A stretch of DNA of 41,638 nucleotides from a virus. Each line of letters starts with the position of its first letter. The first letter of the stretch is position 1. This document shows, piece after piece, positions 27,868-37,021 of the stretch. Below the pieces are notes generated by a model. It had not been told where the DNA came from. It saw only the letters and a program-made list of their open reading frames with translations, and ran no database searches. The position numbers and the translations under genes are program-made. Location of the stretch: positions 1-41,638 of IMG/VR virus record IMGVR_UViG_3300035188_000416. The stretch is one strand, 5' to 3'.

Positions 27868-28988
27868 TTGATTGATCGAAGCAAAAGAGTGTTCGCATTA
27901 ATTCGACCATTTGGCTCTGCTTCTTTTGTGTTTATAGATTTCCAATGATTATTTATTGCACGAATACCATCTTTTTTCATGCACTTAATAAATTCTGCTG
28001 CCTTCTTGATCTTCTTTTCTTTTGAAGTGGTTTTGTCAAACCCGATTAGTGTTGTCCCCTTTACAGTAATTCCACTTCCAGATGTATCAGCGTAATAAAT
28101 TGCTCCCTTTTCTGTCTTTGTATTGAAAACAATAAGGGTAGAAGACCCAACAATACTTTCTGGCAAAATAGACTCTGCTCCGGTCTTTGTATCTTTGATC
28201 AAATACTTCAATTTCTTGACAACTTGATCTGGCTTCTTTTTCTTTTTCTTTCTTGGCTTTCTGTTGCTATTGATAATACCAATATGAAGTCTTAAATAAT
28301 CACAAAGCATTTTGTGGAAATCATAAAGTTTTCTTAATTGGGCTTTAGTGATATAACTATACGCCTCTCTTAATTCTTTATTTTCTCCCAAAAGAGCCAT
28401 GTTTAATTCCTGAACTCTTGGTTCAAAACTCTCTAACATGAAATGACAATGCATACCACTTGGCTCCGCTGACCTTAACCACTCTTCCATTTCAAACTTT
28501 TTATAGTTTGATTTATTGCCAATGATATATTGCAAATAGTCATCAATTTGTTCTTCTAATTCGGAAGCCAATACACAAGACTGTGCTTTGACTCTATCTC
28601 TAACTGAAATTGTTTCTTCTTGTGGTTCAGAGAAAGAAACTTTCTTACCCATTTCAATTAGTTGCAAAATAGTATCATCGACATTTTTCTGAAACATTGG
28701 TGGCAAAATACATCCCTTTGTAGATGCTTTGCACTTACCTCCAATTGAACGAAATGCAAAGACATCTGTTCCGAGTTTTTTCATGTATTGCCAATCTTGG
28801 ATCTTATTCTTTTCCGCATATTCCAATACAGCATTTCGATAGTCTCTTTCGGTGTATCGAATGTTGTACCAGTTAGCAGACATGGCAATTGACCATGCTA
28901 CCTTCTCTATATCCTTGAAATCATCAGGTGTCCAATGTTTCCAAGTGGGTTCTTTACCGTAAAAGATGTCTTCTGTGTTTTGTTTCAT
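27864..28988 (-). CDS. Unknown 374-aa protein of the PLP/methyltransferase cassette
   Basis: A 374-residue protein. The N-terminal half is aromatic and helical (KEPTWKHWTPDDFKDIEKVA, then SANWYNIRYTERDYRNAVLE) with two Cys around KCKASTKGC. A very basic patch (RKPRKKKKKKP) follows near residue 245. The C-terminal half is beta-rich (SSTLIVFNTKTEKGAIYYAD), ending GRINANTLLLRSIK. The layout suggests a nucleic-acid-binding or scaffold protein with a separate beta domain. ATGA overlaps on both sides tie it to the methyltransferase-like gene and the small fibre-like gene. I do not recognise a family. Confidence 0.78.
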   Translation of the reverse strand: MKQNTEDIFYGKEPTWKHWTPDDFKDIEKVAWSIAMSANWYNIRYTERDYRNAVLEYAEKNKIQDWQYMKKLGTDVFAFRSIGGKCKASTKGCILPPMFQKNVDDTILQLIEMGKKVSFSEPQEETISVRDRVKAQSCVLASELEEQIDDYLQYIIGNKSNYKKFEMEEWLRSAEPSGMHCHFMLESFEPRVQELNMALLGENKELREAYSYITKAQLRKLYDFHKMLCDYLRLHIGIINSNRKPRKKKKKKPDQVVKKLKYLIKDTKTGAESILPESIVGSSTLIVFNTKTEKGAIYYADTSGSGITVKGTTLIGFDKTTSKEKKIKKAAEFIKCMKKDGIRAINNHWKSINTKEAEPNGRINANTLLLRSIK

Positions 28989-30568
28989 GGCTTGTAGAAT
29001 ACGAATATCGGTTCATATTTTAGATAAGTCCCGTCAACTTTGCAATAGTTTTTACACTTGGGCACACCATTTTCATCTAGACGATTTTGGCCAGGCATAG
29101 ACTCTAGAGCCATTTTTAAGACACATTGAAATTTCATGCCTAGGTTTTCTAATATATCTCTGGAATCTTTTTCCAAAGGTAGATATTCTCCACCAATCAA
29201 CAGATCGGCAATATTCCAAAGAAGATATCGATCATTTTTTAAATACTCTACACAGGTTTCCAACGTAGGTTTCAAGAAACCATCGCGCCAAGAATCATAT
29301 GTACTGAATTTTTTATATGATTGTTCTGGATCATCCGAATATGCCTCTCTATTAAAGTATGGCGGAGAAGTAAAGATCAAATCTATTTTGCCTTTATACT
29401 TTTGAAAATTTGGATTGTCCTTTATAACTTCAGACCCTTCACAGAAAACTTCATATGTGTTGGTGTGACTAAAGAATGGATTATTTCGGTAAGTCTTTTC
29501 GTTAAAAAAGTCAGCAAGTAGGCTATACCTAGAATTGGTAGCAAAGTGATTATCGGTATTAGGATCAGTACCAATGTAGTGTACAACACGATCATCTCGC
29601 ACAGACATGGCGCCCAATATTCTGCCACCCCATCCGCTTGATGGGTCGTAAATGTTAATTGGTTTGTCTTTTGAAATGTGTTCAGTGTATCTCTCATAAA
29701 GATATTTTGCAGTTAATGGCGGAAAGTTAACAGCAACTTGAATATAACCAATCCTGAAAGAAGCAAATCCGGCAGGAAATACTTTTTCGTTTTTCTTATA
29801 AATTCTGATTGAATAAACTTTATCATCTTTTAAATTCTCTGAGTCAAAGGTGGAATAGTGCCTATATGACATTTTTGGTTTCCACTTTATAAACTGATCT
29901 TTTGTTATTTGTAATATATCACTTTGTTGGATCTGAAAATATCCGGTGTTTAAACCCTCACGGATAGATACCTCTTCCAACATAAAATCGTATCCTTCGA
30001 ATATGTTAGGATTGCTAAAGAATGCTTCTAACCATTCTTCTCCGCTGCTCACATCAACAATTGCATATTTGGTGCTGTTTTTTATGGCAGATAAAGCGTG
30101 TCTGTAAAAAGAATCTCTTCTTAGGTGTCTGGTTGCTCCCCGAACAACTCTATCGTGAAATTTATCATCTGAGAATAAATCATATACGGAATGACCGTTA
30201 TCTTTTTCTGTATAATTAATTCTGGTTTTCATCATGTTAGAAAACCATTGATCTGCTTCTCCACCAATTCTTGCCTTATTGATGATCACATCATCCCCTG
30301 TTCCATCAGTCACTAGTTCATCACTATGCGTAAATTGAGAAACAGGATATGTGGTCATCTTGTTGAATTGATCTATGATATCAGATTCATTTTTCCCAGT
30401 GCGTGGAGGACAGCCATAGGTATCCCATGAGTGTAAAATTTCTTTACGCATATCTTTTACCCAATCACCAAACTCTGTTGGTGTCATGGAAAGAAGATCT
30501 TCAAAGAATACATTTATCTTTGAATTGATCACATAATCATTTCGCTCGTAAAATCCGTAGTTGTTCAT
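28985..30568 (-). CDS. DNA methyltransferase-like protein with large N-terminal domain
   Basis: A 527-residue protein. The C-terminal half has a SAM-binding motif (INIYDPSSGWGGRILGAMS, 305-322) and the amino-methyltransferase motif IFTSPPYFNREAY (398-410), the S-P-P-Y form of N4-cytosine/N6-adenine enzymes. NFPPLTAKYLYERY (281-294) precedes motif I. About 230 N-terminal residues are unassigned and may be a recognition or second catalytic domain. The start at 30568 is in ATGA overlap with the PLP enzyme; an in-frame TTG 15 bases earlier is rejected. It may methylate or otherwise modify bases. The target is unknown. Confidence 0.82.
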   Translation of the reverse strand: MNNYGFYERNDYVINSKINVFFEDLLSMTPTEFGDWVKDMRKEILHSWDTYGCPPRTGKNESDIIDQFNKMTTYPVSQFTHSDELVTDGTGDDVIINKARIGGEADQWFSNMMKTRINYTEKDNGHSVYDLFSDDKFHDRVVRGATRHLRRDSFYRHALSAIKNSTKYAIVDVSSGEEWLEAFFSNPNIFEGYDFMLEEVSIREGLNTGYFQIQQSDILQITKDQFIKWKPKMSYRHYSTFDSENLKDDKVYSIRIYKKNEKVFPAGFASFRIGYIQVAVNFPPLTAKYLYERYTEHISKDKPINIYDPSSGWGGRILGAMSVRDDRVVHYIGTDPNTDNHFATNSRYSLLADFFNEKTYRNNPFFSHTNTYEVFCEGSEVIKDNPNFQKYKGKIDLIFTSPPYFNREAYSDDPEQSYKKFSTYDSWRDGFLKPTLETCVEYLKNDRYLLWNIADLLIGGEYLPLEKDSRDILENLGMKFQCVLKMALESMPGQNRLDENGVPKCKNYCKVDGTYLKYEPIFVFYKP

Positions 30569-31326
30569 GCGCCTACATTCCAAAATAGAGAAATACCTTT
30601 TGCGTGTTGTTTAATAAATTCCCATGCCTTTGCATCGTATGTTGGTGCAGAAGGAAACGGAGGAAGCACCTTTGCTGGTTTATTGAATGGAATTTTGCAT
30701 TCATAAATTTTTGCTCTACCGTAGTCCCCTTTATGTCCTACCATGACAACATTAAATCTAGTGGATGGCCAAGCCAACTGAAGTCCGCGTGTTAGTGTTC
30801 CGCTAGATCCAACAGACCATACTTCGTCTGGAATCATACCGATATTGTATCTTGCAACCTTGATAATGCAAGCCAAAACATCAGGATGATCTCCACCAAT
30901 CGGGATCAACACACGGTTGATTGGATCTTCTTTGACATAATCTTTGGCTCTTTTCTCGGTAACACTCAACATTCCATTTGGAACCCAACGCATATCAGCA
31001 CCAGATGCAATTGCTTCCTGTTGGTATGGATGAAGTTTATTCATGTCTCGTTGAGCCATAAAGATTACTGCTTTTTTCCCATGTCTTGCTGCTGCCTTTG
31101 CAAAACTAATTTGTGCATAACCAGTAGCAGGAGAACTACCATAGACAAACTCTTTATATGGCCATGTTTGTATCATATGATCAATAAACCGCATTTTAGA
31201 ACCACCACCAAGAAGATCATCACGAACAACATGTATACCTTCTTCTACGGTAATAATAGGTCTAGGATTAGGATCTTCCCATCCTTCAACCATAGACAAA
31301 TAATCTTCAGCAGTTGCTAAAATCAT
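30565..31326 (-). CDS. PLP-dependent enzyme, fold type II (ACC deaminase/cysteine desulfhydrase-like)
   Basis: A 253-residue protein with the features of fold type II PLP enzymes. The likely PLP lysine is K44 in GGGSKMRFID, GSSPATGYAQ (63-72) is the substrate/cofactor loop, and VGSSGTLTRGL (172-182) is the phosphate-binding glycine loop. It is shorter than ACC deaminase or D-cysteine desulfhydrase (about 330). It is tied to gp46 by ATGA overlap and to the methyltransferase-like gene by another. PLP enzymes act in some known phage base hypermodifications, so it may alter an amino-acid-derived group. The reaction is unknown. Confidence 0.83.
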   Translation of the reverse strand: MILATAEDYLSMVEGWEDPNPRPIITVEEGIHVVRDDLLGGGSKMRFIDHMIQTWPYKEFVYGSSPATGYAQISFAKAAARHGKKAVIFMAQRDMNKLHPYQQEAIASGADMRWVPNGMLSVTEKRAKDYVKEDPINRVLIPIGGDHPDVLACIIKVARYNIGMIPDEVWSVGSSGTLTRGLQLAWPSTRFNVVMVGHKGDYGRAKIYECKIPFNKPAKVLPPFPSAPTYDAKAWEFIKQHAKGISLFWNVGA

Positions 31327-33053
31327 GCAACATTTAGTTTACTGAAATTCTTTTTCTTTTCAAGAGTAATAACTGTAGGAAATTTATCAACTAAAGAGTC
31401 GGCTCTGTGTGAGATAACAAAAATGTTTGTCTTTGAGTCTAGACCAGTCAATAATTTCATAAACTCTTCTGCTCCAACGGCATCCAGAGAAGAGTCAAAT
31501 ACCTCATCTAAAATCAAAAGATTGCAGTTTGCACTGTTTTTAACTCTTGCTACTTCTCTCCAAGCCAACAGCAAAGACAAATCAATTCGCATCTTTTCGC
31601 CTTCGCTAAAACTCATATAACTAAACGAATCTCTATTACGGCTCTTAATTGTCTCGTTGAATTCTTCGTCTAGATGGAACTGAGCAAAGAAATCCATAGC
31701 CGTTAAAAACTTGTTTACAGTCTTGTTGATAATTGGTAAATAGTTTTTAATAATCTTGCCTTTAATTCCAGAATCACGAAGAAGAATTGATGCAATTTCC
31801 ATACAACGAAGATTTTCTTGAATCTTTCCCCGCTCTTCTTTGATTAAATCAATTCTAGACTGAATGCTTTCCAGTTCCTTCGTTTCAATGTCAATATCAT
31901 CACCACTTGCCTTTGCCGACAGAAACTGTTTCAATTCATTTCTAAGATTGTTTATATTATTTGTCAAATTGGTATGAGACATATTTGACTGAACAATAGC
32001 CAATTTAATATCTGCAATTTCGTTTTGAATTTTTTCATATTTCGAAATTTGTTCTTCTGCTTCTTTTAATTTAGTTTCAATTTCTGCAATTGCTTTGTCA
32101 TACTCTTGCAATTTAGAAGTTTTGGAACCTACTTGTTCTTTCTTAAAATCCTCAGTAATTGCCTGTTTGCATGTTGGACAATTATCGTTTTCACTATAAA
32201 ACCCAATTTCTTTATGACAGTTATCGTGGTTTTGTTGTATTTGTGTTTTAAGTTTTTCAAAGGTTTTAATTGCTTTCTCTGTTTTTATCTTTGCAGTTAA
32301 ATCAAAAGAAATAGAACCAAGTTTTTTCTCTAGTTCTTTTCTTTTGGTTTCAACCTTAGAACAATCATCCTCAAAAGATTTGATCTTATCGGCAAGTTTT
32401 TGTTGCGATTCTGTTTCTTTATTTTTTAGGCTTTCAACAAATTTCTTTTTGAGTTTTAACTTTTCTGTTTCTAGAGAAATGTCAGAATCATAGGCTCCAA
32501 GAATATTCTTTGCTTCAGCAATCTTGCCCTTGAGAATGCTATTCATGGTTGTAAATACATTGATATCAAGAATGTCCTCAATTACGGTTCGTCTATCTGC
32601 TGCGGGCAATTGCATAAAAGGCACAAACGAAGAACTTCCAAGAATAACTACCTGAGTAAATGACTTATAGTTCATTCTAAGAATCTGCTCTTCAAAATGC
32701 TCTTGGTAATCTTTGTTCTTTGCATCCTGATTTAAAAGTTCTCCATTCTTATGGATCTCAAAGATTTTAGGAGACAAACCACGCTTAACTTGATATTTGT
32801 CTGTTCCAATTTCAAAATCAAGTTCAACTAAGCAGTCTTTCTTATTAATTGAATTGACAAGTTGAGGAATGTTTATTTTTCTAAATGGCTTACCAAATAG
32901 AGCAAATGTGATTGAATCTAGGAATGCAAAAGATTTTCCGTTTCCATTTGTTCCAGACACAAGAGTATTTTTTCTTGAGTCTAAATGTATTTCGGTAAAT
33001 GTGTTTCCAAAAGATCCAAAATTCTTGAATCGAATTTTTTTGAATACAATCAT
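31323..33053 (-). CDS. 46: Recombination endonuclease subunit gp46 (Rad50-like)
   Basis: A 576-residue SMC/Rad50-type ATPase. Walker A is GTNGNGKS (34-41), with long coiled coils on either side of a zinc-hook CPTC near residue 291. The signature motif is SFSEGEKMR near 482 and Walker B LLILDEVFD near 511. With gp47 it resects DNA ends for recombination-dependent replication. Its ATG overlaps the gp47 stop. Length agrees with T4 gp46 (560). Confidence 0.97.
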   Translation of the reverse strand: MIVFKKIRFKNFGSFGNTFTEIHLDSRKNTLVSGTNGNGKSFAFLDSITFALFGKPFRKINIPQLVNSINKKDCLVELDFEIGTDKYQVKRGLSPKIFEIHKNGELLNQDAKNKDYQEHFEEQILRMNYKSFTQVVILGSSSFVPFMQLPAADRRTVIEDILDINVFTTMNSILKGKIAEAKNILGAYDSDISLETEKLKLKKKFVESLKNKETESQQKLADKIKSFEDDCSKVETKRKELEKKLGSISFDLTAKIKTEKAIKTFEKLKTQIQQNHDNCHKEIGFYSENDNCPTCKQAITEDFKKEQVGSKTSKLQEYDKAIAEIETKLKEAEEQISKYEKIQNEIADIKLAIVQSNMSHTNLTNNINNLRNELKQFLSAKASGDDIDIETKELESIQSRIDLIKEERGKIQENLRCMEIASILLRDSGIKGKIIKNYLPIINKTVNKFLTAMDFFAQFHLDEEFNETIKSRNRDSFSYMSFSEGEKMRIDLSLLLAWREVARVKNSANCNLLILDEVFDSSLDAVGAEEFMKLLTGLDSKTNIFVISHRADSLVDKFPTVITLEKKKNFSKLNVA

Positions 33054-34090
33054 GCTGAAAGGCTCTCAATATAGAGTTCGTGTATCAGAGATTTTAGTTT
33101 ACCTTTATTTTCCACAGTTTCAAGTTTGTCTATTTCTTCATTGATGATACTCATAGTATCTTGAGCCACATCAACTGTATCAGTTGAAGTTTCAATCATT
33201 TCTTCGACAATATTTAAATTGATAACTCCCGCCTGAACCATCTTATCAATCCAAAGATCAAATTTAACAGGATCTTTCTTTTTGGCTACTAGAACTTTTA
33301 CATATGAGTTTTTGTAATAATCAAAATCATCTCCCATAGGATCATGTTTAGAATCATCATAAACTATGATGTGATACATTTTTTCCGGGTTTTCGATGAA
33401 TTCTAACTCTCGGGTTTCTGTATCTAGTACATGAAATCCTTTTTGCTGCCTTGCATCGGAAAATGTAATTTGATATTGAGTTCCTAAGTAATGAACATTT
33501 TTCTTAGAAGTTTTCCCGTGAAAATGCCCAGACAAAACCATTTCATAGCACGAAAAAATAGAGTCATCCATACCCCCTTCAAAATTAATACCTTGAATAA
33601 CTTCATAACCATTTAATTCAAAATGACCACAAATTACAGAGGCGGGACAGGATTTGATAAATGTTTGAAATTCTTTTTCATTTTCTTTATTAATCCAAGG
33701 AATCATTGCTATCTTAAACCCATCTAACTCTAGCAGTCTTGGTTTTTCATAAAGATAAACTGATTGGTATTTTTCGTGAAACAATTCTCTGATGGAATTT
33801 ATTTCATTTGTGTTCTTATAGAATGTGTCGTGATTGCCTAAAATACAATGCAATTCAACATTGTTGTCTTCGAACCATTGAATGAATCTTTTTCTGACTT
33901 CTGCCAATGTTTGAAAATTGACGTACTTTCGCCTGTCCATCAAATCTCCCAGATGTAAAACTATTTTTATATCATTCTGTTTGCAGTATGGGAAAAACTG
34001 TTTCTCAAAAAATGACATAAAGTATTGCAAAAACAATGGCGAATCATTTCTTGCGCCAAAGTGGGTATCATTAATGATTGCAATTTTCAT
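33050..34090 (-). CDS. 47: Recombination endonuclease subunit gp47 (Mre11-like)
   Basis: A 346-residue metallophosphoesterase. Metal motifs in order are INDTHFGARND, LHLGDLMDRR, LGNHDTFYKN, CGHFELNG and SGHFHGKT, the Mre11/SbcD set. It forms the nuclease of the gp46-gp47 end-processing complex. The start overlaps the gp55 stop (ATGA) and its own stop overlaps gp46. Length and gene order match T4 (gp47 339 residues). Confidence 0.97.
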   Translation of the reverse strand: MKIAIINDTHFGARNDSPLFLQYFMSFFEKQFFPYCKQNDIKIVLHLGDLMDRRKYVNFQTLAEVRKRFIQWFEDNNVELHCILGNHDTFYKNTNEINSIRELFHEKYQSVYLYEKPRLLELDGFKIAMIPWINKENEKEFQTFIKSCPASVICGHFELNGYEVIQGINFEGGMDDSIFSCYEMVLSGHFHGKTSKKNVHYLGTQYQITFSDARQQKGFHVLDTETRELEFIENPEKMYHIIVYDDSKHDPMGDDFDYYKNSYVKVLVAKKKDPVKFDLWIDKMVQAGVINLNIVEEMIETSTDTVDVAQDTMSIINEEIDKLETVENKGKLKSLIHELYIESLSA

Positions 34091-34650
34091 TTTTTTCTTT
34101 TTCTTTTTTTCTTCTTTGGTTCAAATTTTTGAATATCAGATTCGCTAATTTGGAAATGCTCAGACATTGCTTCCTTGACATTCTCTTTTTCAAAATAGTT
34201 TTCTTTAAACCATCTGTGAAAAGCCCCATCATCAAGCATTTCGGTCATTTTAAATTTTATATATGCTTGTTTCTTTTCCTTCTCTATTCTTCTCAAGAAA
34301 GCATAGTATATTATTTGGGTAAAATAAGAAAATGGATTTTTTGATTTATCTGGGTCGAAATTATGGGCATACATCAAACAATTTTCTATGCCATCTGATA
34401 TCATTTCTTCCCTATATGGATAATTAACAAAATTTACTTTTCTAGAGAGATGTTCTGCAATATTCATGAAACACTCTCCAATATAGTTTGTTATTGGTGG
34501 TCTTTCTTCATCTGAGTTTTCTGCCTCAACGCATAACTTTTTCCATTCTACCATCTCGCTGTAAAACAGTTTGTTGTCTATGTAATGATCCTTCTCCGTT
34601 TCCTGCAAAACGGGTAGTTCATCTTTTTGTTTCTTTTTCTTTTTAGCCAT
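34087..34650 (-). CDS. 55: Late-transcription sigma factor gp55
   Basis: A 187-residue sigma-like protein, the size of T4 gp55 (185). A lysine-rich start (MAKKKKKQKDE) is followed by YREEMISDGIENCLMYAHNF and NPFSYFTQIIYYAFLRRIEK, the region-2-like helix that binds core polymerase and melts late promoters. In T4 it recognises TATAAATA together with gp33 and gp45; the ATAAATA elements listed here are its likely targets. TAGGA lies before the ATG and a sigma70-like promoter is predicted upstream. Confidence 0.95.
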   Translation of the reverse strand: MAKKKKKQKDELPVLQETEKDHYIDNKLFYSEMVEWKKLCVEAENSDEERPPITNYIGECFMNIAEHLSRKVNFVNYPYREEMISDGIENCLMYAHNFDPDKSKNPFSYFTQIIYYAFLRRIEKEKKQAYIKFKMTEMLDDGAFHRWFKENYFEKENVKEAMSEHFQISESDIQKFEPKKKKRKRKK

Positions 34651-34671
34651 TATATAAATTCCTATGTGAAG

Positions 34672-34699
34672 ATTTTATAATCTACTTCAAAAAAATCAA
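34672..34699 (-). promoter_or_regulatory. Sigma70-like promoter before gp55
   Basis: TTGATT and TAAAAT separated by 16 bases, on the minus strand, in the 142-base gap upstream of gp55. Each hexamer differs slightly from consensus. It would give a leader of about 20 bases with TAGGA. Plausible early or middle promoter. The rest of the gap is AT-rich with short dyads and no gene. Confidence 0.4.
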
Positions 34700-34792
34700 T
34701 AAAAATCACTTGATTTGTCTTGACAAGATCATTACACTTTCTGTGTCAGGTATGGGAAAAGGACTATATTAATAATATTAAGTAATTAATAG

Positions 34793-35512
34793 TTACTTAT
34801 ACTCGTCAGAGTTTGGATCTGGATTCCAATCCGTCCATTTATTTCCAAAATCTTCTCTGTCTTTTTGTTCCCCAGTATATTTTTTATCATTAATAGACTC
34901 GCGGTTATTTTTCTTTTTGCGCCGTTTTGTTTTCTTTTCATCTAGGCCAAAATGACGAATCATATCCATTATATCTCTGGGATCTATTAGTCCCTCATTA
35001 ATCATATGAGCCAAAACCTGTGGAGAAAAAATCATGTTCATATGAATGATATGGTCTTTTGGAGGAAGATCTTCTTCTTTTGGCTTAGAACTTTTAACCT
35101 TTTCTTCCTCTAGATCTTTGAATATTGAATCAAACATTTCAGAAAGTTTTTCTTCGTATTCTGCTATGTCTAAATTTTTCTTTTTTGGTTTTGCAAAATC
35201 TTCTATTGGTTTGGATTCATATTGAATTTTTTGTTTTTCTTTTTCCAAGAGATAGTGATTCACCACATCTGTTGTTGGCTCTAAAATAGTTGCAACAAAA
35301 TCTAAAGGTATTGTAGTTGAGTCGTTATTACCAAATGCCAACCAATTCTTTAATATAGTTCCTTCTTTTGGATATCCATTTGGATCTGGAATCACTATTG
35401 TTTTAAAGACCATTGGTTGAGTTAGCGTCATCTTTCCATCGGATGAATCAGAAACTTCTGCAATCAATTCTTCACCACTTCTTAGTTTGATTACTTTGTA
35501 AGTTTGAGACAT
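34793..35512 (-). CDS. Unknown 239-aa protein with LSm-like N-terminus
   Basis: A 239-residue protein. The first 75 residues (YKVIKLRSGEELIAEVSDSS, then MTLTQPMVFKTIV) have the strand and Gly spacing of an Sm/LSm-like small barrel. Next comes a helical, charged region (KEKQKIQ to FKDLEEEKVKSSKPKEED), then HIIHMNMIFSPQVLAHMINE, and a basic Lys/Arg tail (KKTKRRKKKNNRE). RNA or protein binding is suggested by fold only. Its place between uvsW and gp55 may mean a link with transcription. No family name is certain. Confidence 0.75.
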   Translation of the reverse strand: MSQTYKVIKLRSGEELIAEVSDSSDGKMTLTQPMVFKTIVIPDPNGYPKEGTILKNWLAFGNNDSTTIPLDFVATILEPTTDVVNHYLLEKEKQKIQYESKPIEDFAKPKKKNLDIAEYEEKLSEMFDSIFKDLEEEKVKSSKPKEEDLPPKDHIIHMNMIFSPQVLAHMINEGLIDPRDIMDMIRHFGLDEKKTKRRKKKNNRESINDKKYTGEQKDREDFGNKWTDWNPDPNSDEYK

Positions 35513-37009
35513 TCATTTCTCCTTGAGTTGAAGAGACACCAATTTATATTTAAACTTCTCTTTAGTATATAGTTTTATACGAGCATCCATGTGATTCAGA
35601 GAATGGTTTCTATATTTTTTATGCCTTAAATCATCGCCTATGTCATAAACATTTACTGAATTTTTTGTTTCGCTTTTTCGCAGTCCTCTTCCAATTGATT
35701 GTAGAACTCTAACAACAGATTTTGATGGAGAAGCAAACACGATATTGTGTATGTTTCTTATGTTTATTCCTGTGGAACAAGTCCCATAAGATGCAATCAA
35801 TATTGCATTGTTTTGATTATCCACTATTTTTCTTATATCTTCCCTTTGTTCGACATCTGTGCCGCCATGTATAAAGAATATTTCTTTATCTGTTATTTCT
35901 TTTTTAAATGTTTCGTATAGTGGTTTCCCGTGAAGTTCTACAAAGTTAAACAGTAACAAAGTATTACCTTTTAGGCTACTGCATAAATTTTTAATAAAAC
36001 GATTTCTTTTATTATTAAGAATCAACCATTTGATTTCTTCTTTATACAGCATTCGTTTGGCTTCTTCAATGTCAGAAGAAGAATACTGTAATAGTATGCA
36101 GTCGATATTAAGATTTGAGAGTAAATTCTTTTCAATAAGGGTTGACGTTGTAGTAACATGAAAAACCTTTCCAAATAGTCCTTCGACTACTAATTTGTGC
36201 GTATGTGTTCCATCTAGTGTTCCGGTTGTTCCTATTCTAATAGGACAATCTGTTAATTTTGACATCAGAGATGATAAAGATTTTGCCTTAAATAAATGAC
36301 ATTCATCTCCTATAACCATTTCAAATTGATCAAAAAATTCTTTTGGTAATTTGTATATACTTTGCCATGTAGAAATTACAACTCTTTTGTGTGTATCTTT
36401 GTCTTTGCCAGATGAAATCGTATAACAATGTCGGTTAACAGACCATTTATTTTCTGTGGAATAATCTGTGAAGTCACTGAACATTTGAGATACCAAACCA
36501 ACTGTAGGGACAACTATTAATATTTTTTTGTCTGGTTTTATATGATCGAGAAAAAACCGAATTAAGCAATATATAATAAGTGATTTACCACTACCTGTTG
36601 GACATAACAATAGTGTTCTTTCTTTTGTTAACGCTTTTGTTATGGCTTTTACCTGATAATCGTGAGCAGTAATTCTCTTACCACTGGCAGTTGGTTTTAA
36701 AAATTCTTCTACAAACTTTGATACTTGTTCTTCTGTATATTTTTTATCTATTGGTTCTGGATATTCTATTGTGTAATTTCGGTCATTGGCAAATTTGATC
36801 ACATAGTCTAATAAACCTGCGTATATTGTATGGCTTAATAGATTAAATAATCTTATTTGTCCATCCCATACTTTATTTTTATATGCCGGAGTATATTGAT
36901 AATTTGGAACAGCAAAGGTAAAGTATTGATTTAACTCTTTGGCAATTCCTCTGTCACAATTTATTTTTATATAAACGGAATTTATATTCTCAATAATCAA
37001 ATCGGGCAT
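35513..37009 (-). CDS. uvsW: Recombination DNA-RNA helicase UvsW
   Basis: A 498-residue superfamily 2 helicase, the size of T4 UvsW (503). Walker A is CPTGSGKS (136-143), the motif II box is IGDECHLF (233-240), motif III GTTGTLDG, and motif VI QSIGRGLRKSE. The N-terminal region of about 1-110 is the small UvsW-specific domain. It unwinds R-loops and branched DNA, shifting origin use to recombination. It lacks a Shine-Dalgarno, and ATAAATA lies five bases before its ATG. Confidence 0.96.
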   Translation of the reverse strand: MPDLIIENINSVYIKINCDRGIAKELNQYFTFAVPNYQYTPAYKNKVWDGQIRLFNLLSHTIYAGLLDYVIKFANDRNYTIEYPEPIDKKYTEEQVSKFVEEFLKPTASGKRITAHDYQVKAITKALTKERTLLLCPTGSGKSLIIYCLIRFFLDHIKPDKKILIVVPTVGLVSQMFSDFTDYSTENKWSVNRHCYTISSGKDKDTHKRVVISTWQSIYKLPKEFFDQFEMVIGDECHLFKAKSLSSLMSKLTDCPIRIGTTGTLDGTHTHKLVVEGLFGKVFHVTTTSTLIEKNLLSNLNIDCILLQYSSSDIEEAKRMLYKEEIKWLILNNKRNRFIKNLCSSLKGNTLLLFNFVELHGKPLYETFKKEITDKEIFFIHGGTDVEQREDIRKIVDNQNNAILIASYGTCSTGINIRNIHNIVFASPSKSVVRVLQSIGRGLRKSETKNSVNVYDIGDDLRHKKYRNHSLNHMDARIKLYTKEKFKYKLVSLQLKEK

Positions 37010-37014
37010 ACTAG

Positions 37015-37021
37015 TATTTAT
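37015..37021 (-). promoter_or_regulatory. Late-type promoter ATAAATA, leaderless for uvsW
   Basis: ATAAATA is followed by CTAGT and the uvsW ATG. The whole stretch TAAATAAATACTAGTATG is identical to that at 38009. T4 spacing puts the start of transcription on the A of the ATG. uvsW is known to be late in T4. Confidence 0.6.

Noticed and set aside
29422-29697. Hydrophobic 91-residue minus-strand frame inside the methyltransferase-like gene
   Set aside because: Lies wholly in another frame of a well-supported gene, with no ribosome site.
34700-34792. Possible tRNA or small RNA in the gap before gp55
   Set aside because: No cloverleaf or strong stem; only AT-rich short dyads such as AAGTAA/TTACTT.
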